DNA of 64,000 bases from Staphylococcus pseudintermedius (GTDB lineage Bacteria; Bacillota; Bacilli; Staphylococcales; Staphylococcaceae), in NCBI RefSeq assembly GCF_001792775.2, contig NZ_MLGE02000001.1, positions 186,001-250,000 of the forward strand, given 5' to 3'. A model generated the notes under the pieces. The model saw only the letters and a program-made list of their open reading frames with translations, was not told the origin of the DNA and ran no database searches. Shown piece by piece: positions 14,206 to 26,690 of the stretch (position 1 is its first letter; each line of letters starts with the position of its first letter). The position numbers and the translations under genes are program-made.

Positions 14206-14344
14206 TTGGTTACCTTGTTACCGTTAGATTGCTGAACGATGCGGCGCGTTCCCAAGGGTAGCATTTTAACTAGCCATCGCTTTGTTTGAATTGTACATGT
14301 GTAGTAGAAGCATGAATAACCAATCGATTTCCTTATTAAAACAA

Positions 14345-14384
14345 ATAGACTCGGATCACATTGAAGTTTCCGAGTCTTTCTTCC
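14345..14384. terminator. Terminator hairpin facing nnrD
   Basis: AGACTCGG pairs with CCGAGTCT, flanked by T-rich sequence on both strands. It lies between gyrA and the convergent nnrD and can end transcripts from either side. Confidence 0.7.
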
Positions 14385-14400
14385 TACGATTTGTAAAATA

Positions 14401-15216
14401 TTATTTTTCTTCTAATTGCTTCATCGCATAAGGAATTTCATCAATAATTTTTGATGGGGGTACGACATACATATCCTTTGACAACTTATCGCCAATATAA
14501 CTGTGCGTATAAGTTGCACTTGTAATTGCATCAATCACGTTGTCAAATTGTCCTACAAAGCTTGTAATCATGCCGGCAAGTGTATCACCCATGCCGCCTG
14601 TTGCCATCGCTGGGCTACCGACTTCAAGCTTGTATGCGTCATTTTCAAAGTATATTTCTGTACCGTGTTTTTTGAGCACGACCGTACCACCTAATCGATT
14701 AACTGCTGCACGGTTTGTTTCATATGTTTGTTCCTCAATCGGAATGCCGCTCAAACGCTCCCACTCTTTTTGATGTGGTGTGTAAATGACATTGCAAGCT
14801 GGAATTTCAGGTTTAAGCTTGCTTACGATTGAAATCGCATCACCATCCACAATTAAAGTGTGGTGGGGTTGAATATTTTGCAGTAAAAATGTCATTGCAT
14901 TGTTACCTTTAAAATCTAACCCTAAACCTGGTCCGATTAAAATACAATCAGAAGCTTCAATCATTTTCGTTAGTTTTTTCGTATCGTTGATGTCAATGAC
15001 CATTGCTTCAGGACAACGAGAATGTAATGCGACATGATTTGTTGGATGCGTTGCGACTGTAATTAAGCCACTTCCGCTGTATACACAAGCGCGTGCTGCT
15101 AACATGATTGCGCCACCTAAATTGGCATTGCCCCCAATTAACAGAATACGTCCATAGTCACCTTTATGTGTGTCATCCTTACGTTTAGGAATGTGAACAG
15201 CTGACAATGTTTTCAC
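14401..15216 (-). CDS. nnrD: ADP-dependent NAD(P)H-hydrate dehydratase
   Basis: Repairs hydrated NADH/NADPH, using ADP to dehydrate the S-epimer. 271 residues of the ribokinase-like YjeF C-terminal family. Motifs are GRILLIGGNANLGGA near the N-terminus, LIGPGLG, and the nucleotide-binding anion hole ATGGMGDTLAG near residue 206. It is transcribed towards gyrA, as in S. aureus, and divergently from hutH. The epimerase domain (NnrE) is not fused here. Confidence 0.9.
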   Translation of the reverse strand: MKTLSAVHIPKRKDDTHKGDYGRILLIGGNANLGGAIMLAARACVYSGSGLITVATHPTNHVALHSRCPEAMVIDINDTKKLTKMIEASDCILIGPGLGLDFKGNNAMTFLLQNIQPHHTLIVDGDAISIVSKLKPEIPACNVIYTPHQKEWERLSGIPIEEQTYETNRAAVNRLGGTVVLKKHGTEIYFENDAYKLEVGSPAMATGGMGDTLAGMITSFVGQFDNVIDAITSATYTHSYIGDKLSKDMYVVPPSKIIDEIPYAMKQLEEK

Positions 15217-15565
15217 GTTTGAGACCTCCTATCTGGAATTTCCATTATTACAACAAGATATATTATACCTGGTTTGCTCGTTCGTCAATAGGCATTCTAA
15301 GGTTTCAATGTGACCCTTTGTGATAGCGCTACGCAAACGTGAGCGACTATGCATGTTCCCCTATTTTGTAGCCCTTTTATTTTTTTGAAAAAGTAACTTA
15401 AATTTCGATATTTGTTTAAGTGAGTTCATTTAGTACGTTAAAAGGTTAATTTGATACCATATTACGAGTTTGGCTGAAAGTATTGTGAAAACGATATCCT
15501 AAAACTATACTTGAAAGAAATAGACATTTTGTGTGTCACGTGATGAAGGAGATGGGAGGATTACA
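15217..15565. other. Divergent nnrD/hutH intergenic region
   Basis: About 350 bases without a convincing gene. It must hold both promoters. Apart from the cre-like site near 15486, no strong structure was seen. Confidence 0.5.
15486..15501 (+). promoter_or_regulatory. Candidate CcpA cre site upstream of hutH
   Basis: GTGAAAACGATATCCT resembles the cre consensus WTGNAANCGNWNNCW, with a deviation at the first and last positions. Histidine utilisation is catabolite-repressed in Gram-positive bacteria, so a CcpA site is expected. Evidence is motif similarity only. Confidence 0.4.
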
Positions 15566-17068
15566 ATGACATTACGTTTAACAGGCGAGCAGCTGACGAT
15601 TGAGGCTATACGACAGTTTTTAGCATATGAGGATAAAGTAAAAGTGACTGAGGAAGCACAGGTGCGCGTGGAAAGAAGTCGTGCGATTGTGGAACGGATT
15701 ATTGCCAATAAAGAGACCGTGTATGGGATTACAACAGGATTTGGTTTGTTTAGCGATGTACTGATTGATCAACAGAAGTATAATCAATTACAAGTCAATT
15801 TAATACGTTCACATGCGTGTGGTATCGGTGCACCTTTTGCATCGAATGTTTCGCTCGTGATGATGATTTTACGTTTAAATACTTTACTGAAAGGGCATTC
15901 AGGCGTGACGATGGAATTAGTGGATCAATTGGTGTTTTTCATCAATCAACGTATCATTCCTGTTATCCCACAACAAGGTTCTCTCGGTGCTTCGGGTGAT
16001 TTAGCGCCATTGTCACACCTTGCCTTAGTGTTAATTGGTGAAGGTAAAGTTGAATACCAAGGTGAAGTTTTAGATAGCTCAGAGGTCTTAAAACAGTTGA
16101 ACCGTAAGCCTTTAACGTTACAAGCGAAAGAAGGATTGGCACTGATTAATGGTACACAGGCGATGACAGCACAAGGGGTCATTTCATGGATAGAAACTGA
16201 AAATTTGGCATACCAAGCAGAATGGATTGCCGCGTTAACACATCAAGCGTTACATGGTATTACAGATGCTTATCATGAAGCGGTTCACCAAGTGCGTAAC
16301 TTTGAAGAACAGACAGCTGTAGCAAGACGGATGTCAGACTGGCTTGAAGGATCCAAACTCACGACACGTCAAGGGGAAATGCGTGTTCAAGACCCTTATA
16401 CATTGCGTTGTATTCCACAAATCCATGGTGCAAGCTTCCAAGTGTTTCAATACGTTCGTGAAAAGTTAGAATTTGAAATGAACGCAGCAAATGATAATCC
16501 GCTTATTTTTAATGAAGGTGATAAGACATTGGTCATTTCTGGCGGTAACTTCCACGGTCAACCTGTCGCATTCGCTTTGGATTTCTTAAAGCTTGGGACA
16601 AGTGAATTGGCAAACGTTGCGGAACGTCGTCTTGAACGTTTAGTCAATCCGCAACTCAATGGGGGTCTCCCTGCTTTTTTAAGTCCAGAACCAGGTTTGC
16701 AAAGTGGTGCGATGATTATGCAATATGCAGCAGCGAGTCTTGTATCAGAAAATAAAACATTGGCGCATCCGGCGAGTGTTGATTCGATTCCTTCATCCGC
16801 CAATCAAGAAGACCACGTATCAATGGGGACGATTGCGTCACGCCACGGCTATCAAATTTTAGAAAATACACGACGCGTCATTGCGATTGAAGCGATTATT
16901 GCGTCACAAGCAGTCGAAATAAGAGGGGTTGAACAATTGTCACCCAAAACACGTGAACAGTATGAAGCATTGCGTAAAATCGTGCCATCGATTCAAGAAG
17001 ACCGACCATTTCATCAAGATATTGAAAATGTGGCGAAATATTTAAAGAATCTGGCGTATCAGAAATAA
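15566..17068 (+). CDS. hutH: Histidine ammonia-lyase
   Basis: Converts L-histidine to urocanate and ammonia, the first step of histidine breakdown. About 500 residues. The MIO prosthetic group forms from the Ala-Ser-Gly in [15 protein letters not shown] (about residues 141-143). [11 protein letters not shown] and [19 protein letters not shown] are also typical of the family. The start ATG at 15566 follows GGAGATGGGAGG, while the ATG 33 bases upstream lies before that site. The other hut genes are not adjacent, the same isolated position as in S. aureus. Confidence 0.95.
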   Translation: MTLRLTGEQLTIEAIRQFLAYEDKVKVTEEAQVRVERSRAIVERIIANKETVYGITTGFGLFSDVLIDQQKYNQLQVNLIRSHACGIGAPFASNVSLVMMILRLNTLLKGHSGVTMELVDQLVFFINQRIIPVIPQQGSLGASGDLAPLSHLALVLIGEGKVEYQGEVLDSSEVLKQLNRKPLTLQAKEGLALINGTQAMTAQGVISWIETENLAYQAEWIAALTHQALHGITDAYHEAVHQVRNFEEQTAVARRMSDWLEGSKLTTRQGEMRVQDPYTLRCIPQIHGASFQVFQYVREKLEFEMNAANDNPLIFNEGDKTLVISGGNFHGQPVAFALDFLKLGTSELANVAERRLERLVNPQLNGGLPAFLSPEPGLQSGAMIMQYAAASLVSENKTLAHPASVDSIPSSANQEDHVSMGTIASRHGYQILENTRRVIAIEAIIASQAVEIRGVEQLSPKTREQYEALRKIVPSIQEDRPFHQDIENVAKYLKNLAYQK

Positions 17069-17129
17069 GCTTGCTATTCGAAATTTTCTTTGTTATATTA
17101 AATGTGAAATCGAAATAAATAATTGTTTG

Positions 17130-18666
<1,537 letters not shown>

Positions 18667-18713
18667 GATAAAATGGACGTTACAAACAACCCAATATAGA
18701 ATAGCTGAAATCA

Positions 18714-18757
18714 AAACAGGAGGTCGTATTTTTAATATGTGACCTCCTGTTTTTTTA
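18714..18757 (+). terminator. Terminator after serS
   Basis: AACAGGAGGTC pairs with GACCTCCTGTT, followed by seven T residues. Confidence 0.88.
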
Positions 18758-18979
18758 GCATGTGAAGAGGGTAGGGGGGGTAAAAAGTAATCAAAATAAC
18801 AAAATAAGACGCACCTCATCAATTATTATCTCAATATTCTAAAATTAACATAAAAAGCCATAATATCATCATTTCTAGACGGTAGGTTATACTGAGGGAT
18901 GAATGAGGTGAGACTTACTTTATAGCAAGATGGTATATGTTGTACTATAATAAGAATAATTTTCAAGGGGGGAGTCTCA

Positions 18980-19672
18980 ATGCCTTACACTACATTTAAA
19001 CAAGGCATCCGCGATTGTCTCCCTACTGTACTAGGCTATGCTGGGGTAGGCTTTTCATTTGGAATTGTGAGTCTCGCATCAGGCTTCAACATTTTAGAAA
19101 TATTGCTGCTCTCATTACTCGTTTATGCAGGGGCAGCACAATTTATTATTATTGCGCTCATTGCCGTACAAACGCCGATCTGGGTCATTGTGCTCACTGC
19201 GATGATTGTCAATAGCCGTATGTTTTTATTAAGCATGACATTGGCGCCGAATTTCAAACATGATCATTTCATACATAGGGTAGGGGTAGGGTCTTTGTTG
19301 ACGGATGAGACATTTGCTGTTGCAATCACGCCTTATTCGAAAGGACATACGATGACATATCAGTGGATGTATGGCTTAAATCTACTGGCCTACTTATTTT
19401 GGGCATTGGTTACTGTGCTCGGTGGATTGTTAGGTGACTTTTTCCAACATCCAGAAGTATTTGGATTGGACTACGCGATCACTGCGATGTTTATCTTTTT
19501 AGCAATTTCACAATTTGAGGGCATTACGAAATCGAAATTACGTGTGTATCTCTATTTAGTTGCAATCGTCATTGTTATGATGTTACTACTCAGTTTGTTT
19601 TTACCTTCGTATTTAGCAATTTTACTTGCATCGACTTTAAGTGCGACGATAGGGATGGTGATTGACCGATGA
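18980..19672 (+). CDS. azlC: AzlC-family branched-chain amino acid exporter, large subunit
   Basis: 230-residue membrane protein with about six hydrophobic segments. It begins MPYTTFKQGIRDCLPTVLGY with the AzlC signature GVGFSFGI and LVYAGAAQFI. AzlC with AzlD forms a permease linked to export of branched-chain amino acids or their analogues. The ribosome-binding site is AAGGGGGGAG. Its last codons overlap azlD (ATGA), so the subunits are translationally coupled. S. aureus has the same pair after serS. The 18667-18979 gap holds only the serS terminator and this promoter. Confidence 0.88.
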   Translation: MPYTTFKQGIRDCLPTVLGYAGVGFSFGIVSLASGFNILEILLLSLLVYAGAAQFIIIALIAVQTPIWVIVLTAMIVNSRMFLLSMTLAPNFKHDHFIHRVGVGSLLTDETFAVAITPYSKGHTMTYQWMYGLNLLAYLFWALVTVLGGLLGDFFQHPEVFGLDYAITAMFIFLAISQFEGITKSKLRVYLYLVAIVIVMMLLLSLFLPSYLAILLASTLSATIGMVIDR

Positions 19673-19998
19673 GCATGTACGTATTTTGGACGATTTTTTT
19701 AGCAGGACTTGGGACTTTACTCATCAGAATCACACCTTTTGTCATGATTTCACGTATGGAACTGTCTGACAAGGTGCTTAAGTGGCTGACGTTTATTCCG
19801 ATTACATTATTTACTGCATTAGTGGTCGATGGGTTCATTCAGCAACAAGAAGGCATGATGGGTTATACATTGAATTGGCACTTTATCATCGCGCTCATTC
19901 CGACGCTTATCATTGCTTTTTGGACGAGACGTTTAACGATAACAGTCATTGTCGGTATGGTGAGTGTGGCACTGTTGAGAATTATCGGATTATTCTAA
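19669..19998 (+). CDS. azlD: AzlD-family branched-chain amino acid exporter, small subunit
   Basis: 109-residue hydrophobic protein with about four membrane segments, starting MSMYVFWTIFLAGLGTLLIRITPF. This is the typical AzlD pattern, including the charged residue in RITPF. It overlaps the azlC stop by four bases and should be its obligate partner. It is followed by the SAM riboswitch of metX. Confidence 0.85.
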   Translation: MSMYVFWTIFLAGLGTLLIRITPFVMISRMELSDKVLKWLTFIPITLFTALVVDGFIQQQEGMMGYTLNWHFIIALIPTLIIAFWTRRLTITVIVGMVSVALLRIIGLF

Positions 19999-20062
19999 CA
20001 ATCATTTGCATACGTGATAGGTTTGCGGTATGATTAAAGACACAACATAACTTTATTAAAAA

Positions 20063-20230
20063 TAAGCTTATTAAGAGAAGTTGAGGGATTTGGCCCAGTG
20101 ACACTTCAGCAACCACTTATCGTTATAAGTACGGTGCTACAACCAACCACGTTATGTGGATGATAAGTTCATTTAAAAACTGACTTATAAACGTTGTATA
20201 GCCGTCAAAGGTTGTACAACTTTTTTAATT
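20063..20230 (+). ncRNA. SAM-I (S-box) riboswitch with terminator upstream of metX
   Basis: The core reads TTAAGAGAAGTTGAGGGA, TTTGGCCC, CAGCAACC and GGTGCTACAACC, closing with GATGATAAG. These are the conserved S-box elements in order, and the P1 arms CTTAT/ATAAG pair. A terminator follows: GTTGTATAGCC with GGTTGTACAAC and then TTTTTT (20193-20226). High S-adenosylmethionine should shut off metX. Confidence 0.92.
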
Positions 20231-20252
20231 TTTAGAGGGAGGGTAGACTGAA

Positions 20253-21218
20253 ATGGTGAATTATCGCGTGGACACATTAGCATTAGGTGCATTTACGACA
20301 GAATCAGGTGAAACGATTGAAAATTTGAAGCTTCAGTATGAATATGTAGGTTATCCTGGCCAGCCACTCGTCGTCGTATGTCATGCGTTGACAGGTAACC
20401 ATCTCACTTATGGGACAGAAGACAATCCAGGGTGGTGGCGAGAGATTATTGATGGGGGGTACATGCCAGTTCATGATTACCAGTTTTTGACATTTAATGT
20501 CATTGGTAGTCCGTTTGGGTCGAGTTCTCGTTTAACAGATCCCAACTTCCCACAAAAACTCACCTTGCGAGATATTGTGCGTGCTCTCGAAAAAGGCATT
20601 GAAGCACTCGGTCATCAAAAAATAGACATTCTCATCGGAGGCTCTTTAGGTGGCATGCAAGTAATGGAGCTCCTCTACAATCAAAAGTTCGAAGTGAAAA
20701 AGGCAGTCATTTTAGCAGCTACTGAAAAGACATCTTCTTATAGTCGGGCGTTTAATGAAATAGCGAGACAAGCCATCCATTTAGCGGGAGAAGAAGGATT
20801 AAGTATCGCGCGGCAACTCGGCTTTTTAACGTACCGGTCCTCTAAAAGTTATGACGCCCGCTTCACACCTGATGAAGTCGTGTTATATCAAAAGCACCAA
20901 GGCGATAAATTTAAAGAACAGTTTGATTTGCAATGTTATTTAACACTTCTTGATGTGTTAGACAGTCATGACATTCACCATGGTAGAGATGATGTCGCAA
21001 ACGTATTCCAATCATTAGACACGAAAGTTCTCACGCTCGGCTTTACAGATGACTTGCTGTATCCAGATGACCAAGTCGCTGCGTTAGGCTGTTATTTCAA
21101 ATATCATCGCCATTTCTTTGTGCCTGATAATGTAGGACATGATGGCTTTTTATTGAATTTTAATGATTGGGCGCCGTACCTGTATCATTTCCTAAAAGTT
21201 TCACGATTTAGACGCTAA
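20253..21218 (+). CDS. metX: Homoserine O-acetyltransferase (MetX-type alpha/beta hydrolase)
   Basis: Acylates homoserine at the start of methionine synthesis. 321 residues of the alpha/beta-hydrolase fold. The nucleophile elbow is GGSLGGMQ, the acid/histidine region is DDLLYPDDQ, and VGHDGFL near the end carries the catalytic His-Asp-Gly. The upstream SAM riboswitch supports the role in methionine synthesis. S. aureus has the same gene here. Whether the acyl group is acetyl or succinyl cannot be told from sequence alone. Confidence 0.88.
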   Translation: MVNYRVDTLALGAFTTESGETIENLKLQYEYVGYPGQPLVVVCHALTGNHLTYGTEDNPGWWREIIDGGYMPVHDYQFLTFNVIGSPFGSSSRLTDPNFPQKLTLRDIVRALEKGIEALGHQKIDILIGGSLGGMQVMELLYNQKFEVKKAVILAATEKTSSYSRAFNEIARQAIHLAGEEGLSIARQLGFLTYRSSKSYDARFTPDEVVLYQKHQGDKFKEQFDLQCYLTLLDVLDSHDIHHGRDDVANVFQSLDTKVLTLGFTDDLLYPDDQVAALGCYFKYHRHFFVPDNVGHDGFLLNFNDWAPYLYHFLKVSRFRR

Positions 21219-21449
21219 CTTTAGACGAAAACGTTACATTTTTGTTATAATTACGTCAACTAAGAATACTAGACAAGAAGCTATATTTTAGGGATAATAG
21301 CTAAAATATAGCTTTTCTAATGTGTTCAAGAAAGTGACGTTTTGTAATTCAATTGTAAGACGCGTGAAATCATGTGGCGCAAATTGTATTCATATTACAA
21401 AGCCTGTAAAATAGAATTTATAGACTATAATAGTTTGGAAGTGGCGTCT

Positions 21450-22361
21450 TTGTTTTCGAAAATTAATCCTAAAGCAACCCTAATCAGCATTGTGGCGTTG
21501 TTAGTGGTGACTTTAGTTATACATGTTATGCCTGGATTAGCAATCATTTTGGCATGCTTTAGTTTAATCCCAGGTATCGTTTTATGGTACCAATCTAAGC
21601 ATTCGTTTGGCTTAGTCGCACTTATTGCGATTATTCTCTCAACGCTCACAGGCAACGTTTTTGTGATGGCATTTTTAATCATTATTTTAGTTTTAAGTAT
21701 GGTCATCAGTCAGTTATTAATCCAACGTGCATCTAAAGAGCGCATCTTATATTTAACGACATTCGTGGCAAGTGTTTTAACATTAAGTGCGATGATGATT
21801 TTACAAACTTTGAAAAAAATCCCGTATGCTGACGATTTATTGCAACCGTATCGTGCAATAATGCATCAAGCTGCAGAGTTAGAAAATTTAGATCAACAAG
21901 CTCAAGAGATTTTAAACAATTCGATTCAACAACTCGCAATACAGTTGCCGGGGATGATTGTAGTAGCGATTGCTATTTACGTGTTCATTACATTGCTCAT
22001 CATTTTCCCGATTTTACGTAAGTTCAAAGTGGCAACACCTGTATTTCGCCCACTATTTTTCTGGCAAATGAAGCGTTCAGTTTTCATTATGTATGCATTG
22101 GCATTATTAACAACGATTACAACACAACCTGCCACTACGCCGAACAGCATTGGCATTAATTTCCAAATCGTTTTAGGGTTCTTATTAGTGATTCAAGGTT
22201 TAAGTTTTATTCATTTCTTTGCATCTATTAAAAGAATGCCCGGCGCATTAAAAGTGATTTTAGTGATTGTCGGTGTACTGTTTTATCCAATGACACGCCT
22301 CATTGGTTTACTCGATTTGGGGTTGAATTTAAAACGTATGATAAAAAACGATAAGAGGTGA
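21450..22361 (+). CDS. YybS-like DUF2232 polytopic membrane protein
   Basis: About 303 residues with seven or eight hydrophobic segments. It lies directly upstream of gdpP and rplI as in S. aureus and B. subtilis (yybS-gdpP-rplI). The function is unknown. Conserved neighbourhood with the cyclic-di-AMP phosphodiesterase suggests an envelope or signalling role, which is inference. An ATG at 21372 opens the frame 26 codons earlier, but GGAAGTGG precedes a TTG at 21450 where the homologous region MFSKINPKATL begins. The true start could be either. Confidence 0.75.
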   Translation: MFSKINPKATLISIVALLVVTLVIHVMPGLAIILACFSLIPGIVLWYQSKHSFGLVALIAIILSTLTGNVFVMAFLIIILVLSMVISQLLIQRASKERILYLTTFVASVLTLSAMMILQTLKKIPYADDLLQPYRAIMHQAAELENLDQQAQEILNNSIQQLAIQLPGMIVVAIAIYVFITLLIIFPILRKFKVATPVFRPLFFWQMKRSVFIMYALALLTTITTQPATTPNSIGINFQIVLGFLLVIQGLSFIHFFASIKRMPGALKVILVIVGVLFYPMTRLIGLLDLGLNLKRMIKNDKR

Positions 22362-22365
22362 CAAG

Positions 22366-24333
22366 ATGAATCGTCATTCAATGAAGAAAGCGTTGATCGT
22401 ACCTTTTTTAGTGATTACCGTTACAGCAATCATCATTGTAGGTCTATCCTTTTTCTTTAATCAGTGGCTTGCGTTTATCGCTGCTATCCTGTTATTTGTC
22501 ATGCTCATTATCAGTGTCTTTATTTTTAGACGTTTCTATCGTTATTTAGATCGTTATTTAGATGATTTGAGTGGCAAAATATCAGTAGGTAGTGATCGTG
22601 CAGTCAAAACAATGCCACTAGGTTTGATTGTGTTAAATGAAAATGACCAAATTGAGTGGGTCAACCCTTTCATGTCAGAGCGGATTGAAAGGAATGTCAT
22701 TTCAGATCCAATCAATGAAGTGTACCCGAATATTTTAAAGCAACTCGAAAAGGCGAAAGAAATCGAAATAGCAGATGGTGCGTATGCCTATCGTGTCCGT
22801 TATTCAGAAAAAGAACATATTTTGTATTTTATAGATATGACGGAAGAAGCCACCATCCAACAAGCGTACGATGATCAACAGCCGATTATTGCAACATTAT
22901 TTTTAGATAACTATGACGAAATTACACAAAATATGAACGATACACAACGTTCTGAAATCAACTCGATGGTGACACGTGTCATTAGTCGTTGGGCACAAGA
23001 ACATAATGTGTATTTCAAGCGTTATAGTTCCGATCAATTTATTGCTTATTTGAATCGTCGTATTTTACGTGAATTAGAAGAGACAAAGTTTGATATTTTA
23101 AGCCAGCTTCGTGAAAAAAGTGTCGGTTATCGTGCACAACTCACTTTAAGTATCGGTGTCGGTGAAGGCTCAGAAAACTTAATTGACCTGGGTGAATTGT
23201 CACAATCTGGTCTTGATCTCGCGTTAGGTCGTGGTGGTGACCAAGTTGCGATTAAAAATATGAATGGCAACGTCCGTTTTTATGGCGGTAAGACTGACCC
23301 GATGGAAAAACGTACTCGTGTGAGAGCGCGTGTCATTTCCCATGCGTTGAAAGATATCCTATTAGAAGGCGACAAAGTCATCGTGATGGGACATAAACGC
23401 CCAGACTTAGATGCGATTGGTGCGGCGATTGGTGTGACCCGATTTGCGATGATGAACAACTTGGAAGCGTATATCGTGTTAAATGAGTCTGACATCGACC
23501 CTACATTACGTCGTGTGATGGATGAAATCGATGAAAAGCCTGAATTGAAGGAGCGCTTTGTGACGTCCGATGATGCATGGAATATGATGACATCTCGTAC
23601 AACACTTGTCGTCGTTGATACGCATAAACCGGAAATGGTCATTGACGAGAACATTTTAAATAAAGCCAATCGTAAAGTGGTCATTGATCATCACCGTCGT
23701 GGCGAAAGCTTTATCTCAAGTCCGTTACTCGTCTACATGGAGCCATATGCAAGCTCTACCGCAGAACTTGTCACAGAGCTACTCGAGTATCAACCGACTG
23801 AACAACGCTTAACACGCTTAGAATCGACTGTGATGTATGCAGGTATCATCGTTGATACACGTAACTTTACATTGCGTACAGGCTCGCGTACATTTGATGC
23901 AGCAAGTTATCTCCGTGCGCATGGAGCCGATACAATCTTAACGCAACATTTCTTAAAAGATGATATTGAGACGTATATTAACCGTTCAGAGTTGATTCGT
24001 ACGGTGAAATTACAAGAGAATGGTATCGCAATCGCACATGGTCCGGATGACAAAATCTATCATCCTGTGACCGTAGCCCAAGCAGCAGATGAGTTGTTGA
24101 GTCTTGATGGCGTGGAAGCGGCGTATGTCGTTGCGCGTCGTGAAGAAAATCTCATTGGTATGTCTGCCCGTTCACTTGGCGAATTCAACGTCCAACTCAC
24201 TATGGAAGCGTTGGGCGGTGGCGGTCATCTCACAAACGCTGCAACGCAACTAGAGGGCGTGACTGTTGAAGCGGCTATCGAAAAGTTACAACAAGCGATT
24301 AATGAACAATTGGATAGGAGTGACGAATCATGA
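22366..24333 (+). CDS. gdpP: Cyclic-di-AMP phosphodiesterase GdpP
   Basis: Membrane enzyme that hydrolyses c-di-AMP and so affects osmolyte import, wall stress and beta-lactam tolerance. 655 residues. Two N-terminal membrane helices (about residues 9-50) are followed by a PAS-like domain, a degenerate GGDEF domain ([11 protein letters not shown]), and a DHH/DHHA1 catalytic domain. The last shows [32 protein letters not shown] and [12 protein letters not shown]. All catalytic Asp and His motifs are present. The stop overlaps the rplI start. Loss of this gene raises oxacillin MICs in staphylococci, but here it looks intact. Confidence 0.95.
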   Translation: MNRHSMKKALIVPFLVITVTAIIIVGLSFFFNQWLAFIAAILLFVMLIISVFIFRRFYRYLDRYLDDLSGKISVGSDRAVKTMPLGLIVLNENDQIEWVNPFMSERIERNVISDPINEVYPNILKQLEKAKEIEIADGAYAYRVRYSEKEHILYFIDMTEEATIQQAYDDQQPIIATLFLDNYDEITQNMNDTQRSEINSMVTRVISRWAQEHNVYFKRYSSDQFIAYLNRRILRELEETKFDILSQLREKSVGYRAQLTLSIGVGEGSENLIDLGELSQSGLDLALGRGGDQVAIKNMNGNVRFYGGKTDPMEKRTRVRARVISHALKDILLEGDKVIVMGHKRPDLDAIGAAIGVTRFAMMNNLEAYIVLNESDIDPTLRRVMDEIDEKPELKERFVTSDDAWNMMTSRTTLVVVDTHKPEMVIDENILNKANRKVVIDHHRRGESFISSPLLVYMEPYASSTAELVTELLEYQPTEQRLTRLESTVMYAGIIVDTRNFTLRTGSRTFDAASYLRAHGADTILTQHFLKDDIETYINRSELIRTVKLQENGIAIAHGPDDKIYHPVTVAQAADELLSLDGVEAAYVVARREENLIGMSARSLGEFNVQLTMEALGGGGHLTNAATQLEGVTVEAAIEKLQQAINEQLDRSDES

Positions 24334-24776
24334 AAGTGATTTTTACACAAGATGTTAAAGGTAAAGGGAAACAAGGTGAAGTTAAAGACGTGCCAGTCGG
24401 TTATGCGAACAACTTCTTAATCAAAAATGGTTATGCTGTTGAAGCAACACCAGGGAACTTGAAACAATTAGAACAAAAAAATAAACGTATTGAAAAAGAC
24501 AAACAACAAGAGCTTGAAGATGCAAAAGCGTTAAAAGAACGTTTAGCAGCGCTTGAAGTTGAAGTGAAAGCGAAATCGGGTGAAGGCGGTAAATTGTTCG
24601 GTTCTATTAGTACGAAACAAATCGCTGAAGCATTGAAAGCGCAACATGATATTAAGATCGATAAACGTAAAATGGAATTGCCACACGGTATTCACGCGTT
24701 AGGTTATACGAATGTGCCTGTGAAACTGCATAAAGAGGTAGAAGGTACGATTCGTGTGCATACTGTAGAGCAATAA
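24330..24776 (+). CDS. rplI: 50S ribosomal protein L9
   Basis: 148 residues with the two-domain dumbbell layout. The N-terminal domain has [19 protein letters not shown] and [16 protein letters not shown], followed by a long charged helix (about residues 45-75) and a C-terminal rRNA-binding domain with GKLFGSIS. It is translationally coupled to gdpP by an ATGA overlap. Confidence 0.97.
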   Translation: MKVIFTQDVKGKGKQGEVKDVPVGYANNFLIKNGYAVEATPGNLKQLEQKNKRIEKDKQQELEDAKALKERLAALEVEVKAKSGEGGKLFGSISTKQIAEALKAQHDIKIDKRKMELPHGIHALGYTNVPVKLHKEVEGTIRVHTVEQ

Positions 24777-24791
24777 TGATAGGGTTGTGAA

Positions 24792-24826
24792 GAAAGCTGG
24801 TGCAAAGGTCACCGGCTTTTTTCATA
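24792..24826 (+). terminator. Terminator after rplI
   Basis: AAAGCTGGTG pairs with CACCGGCTTT, followed by a T-run. Confidence 0.85.
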
Positions 24827-24877
24827 CATCATTTGTAATACTATAGAGTAAAAGCGGTTTAAAAAGGATTTGATAAA

Positions 24878-25081
24878 ATGGAGAATATATCTAAAGAATT
24901 AAAAAGATATGTGTGGGTTTATATCATCTCTATGATTCCAATGTCCTTCATTATCAGAGTTTTACCTAAAGACAGTCTTTTTGAAATAATCATGTCACTT
25001 ATCATTGTGGTGCTATCTTCTATTGGTTTATCAACTGTGGTGATTTACAGCTTATATTTGATAAAGAAAAGGAAGTCATAA
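24878..25081 (+). CDS. Small two-helix membrane protein, unknown
   Basis: 67 residues, not recognised. Two hydrophobic segments (about residues 12-28 and 35-60) flank a short charged loop (RVLPKDSLFE), and the C-terminus is basic (KKRKS). The ribosome-binding site AAGGAT is at a good distance. It sits alone between the rplI terminator and dnaB. The composition is consistent with a real membrane peptide, but conservation was not tested. Confidence 0.55.
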   Translation: MENISKELKRYVWVYIISMIPMSFIIRVLPKDSLFEIIMSLIIVVLSSIGLSTVVIYSLYLIKKRKS

Positions 25082-25236
25082 AGCGTATGATGTGTATGTT
25101 AAATTCATGAATTTTAAGACATGTGCGTATATCAGCAATTTACATTTTTGAACATGCTGAATCATGTATTGTGATTCGGTTTAGGTTATTATAGAATATG
25201 TTAAGTATATGTCATGAAAGTGAGGAGGTCATTGGC

Positions 25237-26637
25237 ATGGATGAAATGTATGAACATAATCGAATGCCACACAGTCATGAGGCGGAACAATCTGTACTGG
25301 GGGCGATTTTTCTCGACCCAGAATTGATGTCGTCCACGCAAGAAATTTTGTTGCCTGAATCATTTTATCGTGGTGCGCATCAGCATATTTTCCGTGCGAT
25401 GATGGACCTGAATGAAGATGGTAAAGATATTGACATTGTGACTGTTTTGGATCGACTCACACAAGAAGGGGTCGTGAATGAAGCGGGAGGTCCCCAATAT
25501 CTTGCTGAAATTACATCGAATGTACCGACAACGCGAAATATTCAATACTACACAGACGTGGTATTCAAAAATGCAGTCAAACGTAAGCTCATTCACACTG
25601 CGGATAGTATTGCGAATGATGGCTATAACGATGAATTAGATTTAGATACCGTGCTGAATGATGCAGAACGTCGTATCTTGGAACTGTCTTCTACACGTGA
25701 GAGTGACGGTTTTAAAGATATTCGTGACGTATTAGGACAAGTTTATGATAATGCGGAACAATTGGATCAGAATAGTGGTCAAACGCCAGGCATTCCAACA
25801 GGTTACCGCGATTTAGACCAGATGACAGCAGGCTTTAATCGTAATGATTTGATTATTTTAGCGGCGCGACCTTCAGTAGGTAAGACTGCCTTCGCTCTTA
25901 ATATTGCGCAAAAAGTAGCCACACATGAAGATCAATATACGGTCGGCATTTTCTCATTAGAGATGGGTGCAGACCAATTGGCGACACGTATGATTTGTAG
26001 TTCGGGCAATGTCGATTCGAACCGTTTACGTACGGGGACGATGACTGAGGAGGATTGGAATCGATTTACAGTGGCAGTCGGTAAACTGTCTCGGACGAAA
26101 ATTTTTATTGATGATACACCAGGTGTGCGGATTACCGATATTCGTTCAAAATGTCGTCGTTTAAAGCAAGAACATGGACTGGATATGATTGTGATTGACT
26201 ACTTACAATTGATTCAAGGAAGTGGTTCACGTGCATCGGATAACCGTCAACAAGAAGTGTCAGAGATTTCACGTATGCTTAAAGCGATTGCCCGTGAGTT
26301 AGAGTGTCCGGTGATTGCGTTAAGTCAGCTATCACGTGGTGTTGAACAACGACAAGATAAACGTCCGATGATGAGTGATATTCGTGAGTCAGGTTCGATT
26401 GAGCAAGACGCCGATATCGTTGCTTTCTTATATCGTGATGACTACTATAACCGTGGCGATGGAGATGATGATGACGATGATGGTGGATTCGAACCACAAA
26501 CAAATGATGAAAATGGTGAAATTGAAATCATTATCGCGAAGCAGCGTAACGGCCCGACCGGTACAGTGAAGCTACACTTTATGAAACAATATAATAAGTT
26601 TACAGATATCGATTATGCTCATGCGGATATGGGATAA
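25237..26637 (+). CDS. dnaB: Replicative DNA helicase DnaB (DnaC in Bacillus)
   Basis: Hexameric fork helicase, 466 residues. The N-terminal primase-interacting domain (HSHEAEQSVLGAIFLDPE) is followed by a RecA-like core with Walker A ARPSVGKTAFALN and Walker B MIVIDYLQLI. The H4 region is QLSRGVEQR and the arginine finger area is KQRNGPTGTV. The frame extends upstream, but GAGGAGG directly precedes the ATG at 25237 (MDEMYEHN), matching the S. aureus start. A run of aspartates near residue 408 is normal in this genus. Confidence 0.97.
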   Translation: MDEMYEHNRMPHSHEAEQSVLGAIFLDPELMSSTQEILLPESFYRGAHQHIFRAMMDLNEDGKDIDIVTVLDRLTQEGVVNEAGGPQYLAEITSNVPTTRNIQYYTDVVFKNAVKRKLIHTADSIANDGYNDELDLDTVLNDAERRILELSSTRESDGFKDIRDVLGQVYDNAEQLDQNSGQTPGIPTGYRDLDQMTAGFNRNDLIILAARPSVGKTAFALNIAQKVATHEDQYTVGIFSLEMGADQLATRMICSSGNVDSNRLRTGTMTEEDWNRFTVAVGKLSRTKIFIDDTPGVRITDIRSKCRRLKQEHGLDMIVIDYLQLIQGSGSRASDNRQQEVSEISRMLKAIARELECPVIALSQLSRGVEQRQDKRPMMSDIRESGSIEQDADIVAFLYRDDYYNRGDGDDDDDDGGFEPQTNDENGEIEIIIAKQRNGPTGTVKLHFMKQYNKFTDIDYAHADMG

Positions 26638-26651
26638 TTGGACGTGTGCTT

Positions 26652-26690
26652 GGAACGGTTGGTGTTATCAATCATCAACCGTTTTATTTG
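26652..26690 (+). terminator. Terminator after dnaB
   Basis: AACGGTTG pairs with CAACCGTT, followed by TTATTTG. The T-run is moderate. Confidence 0.65.
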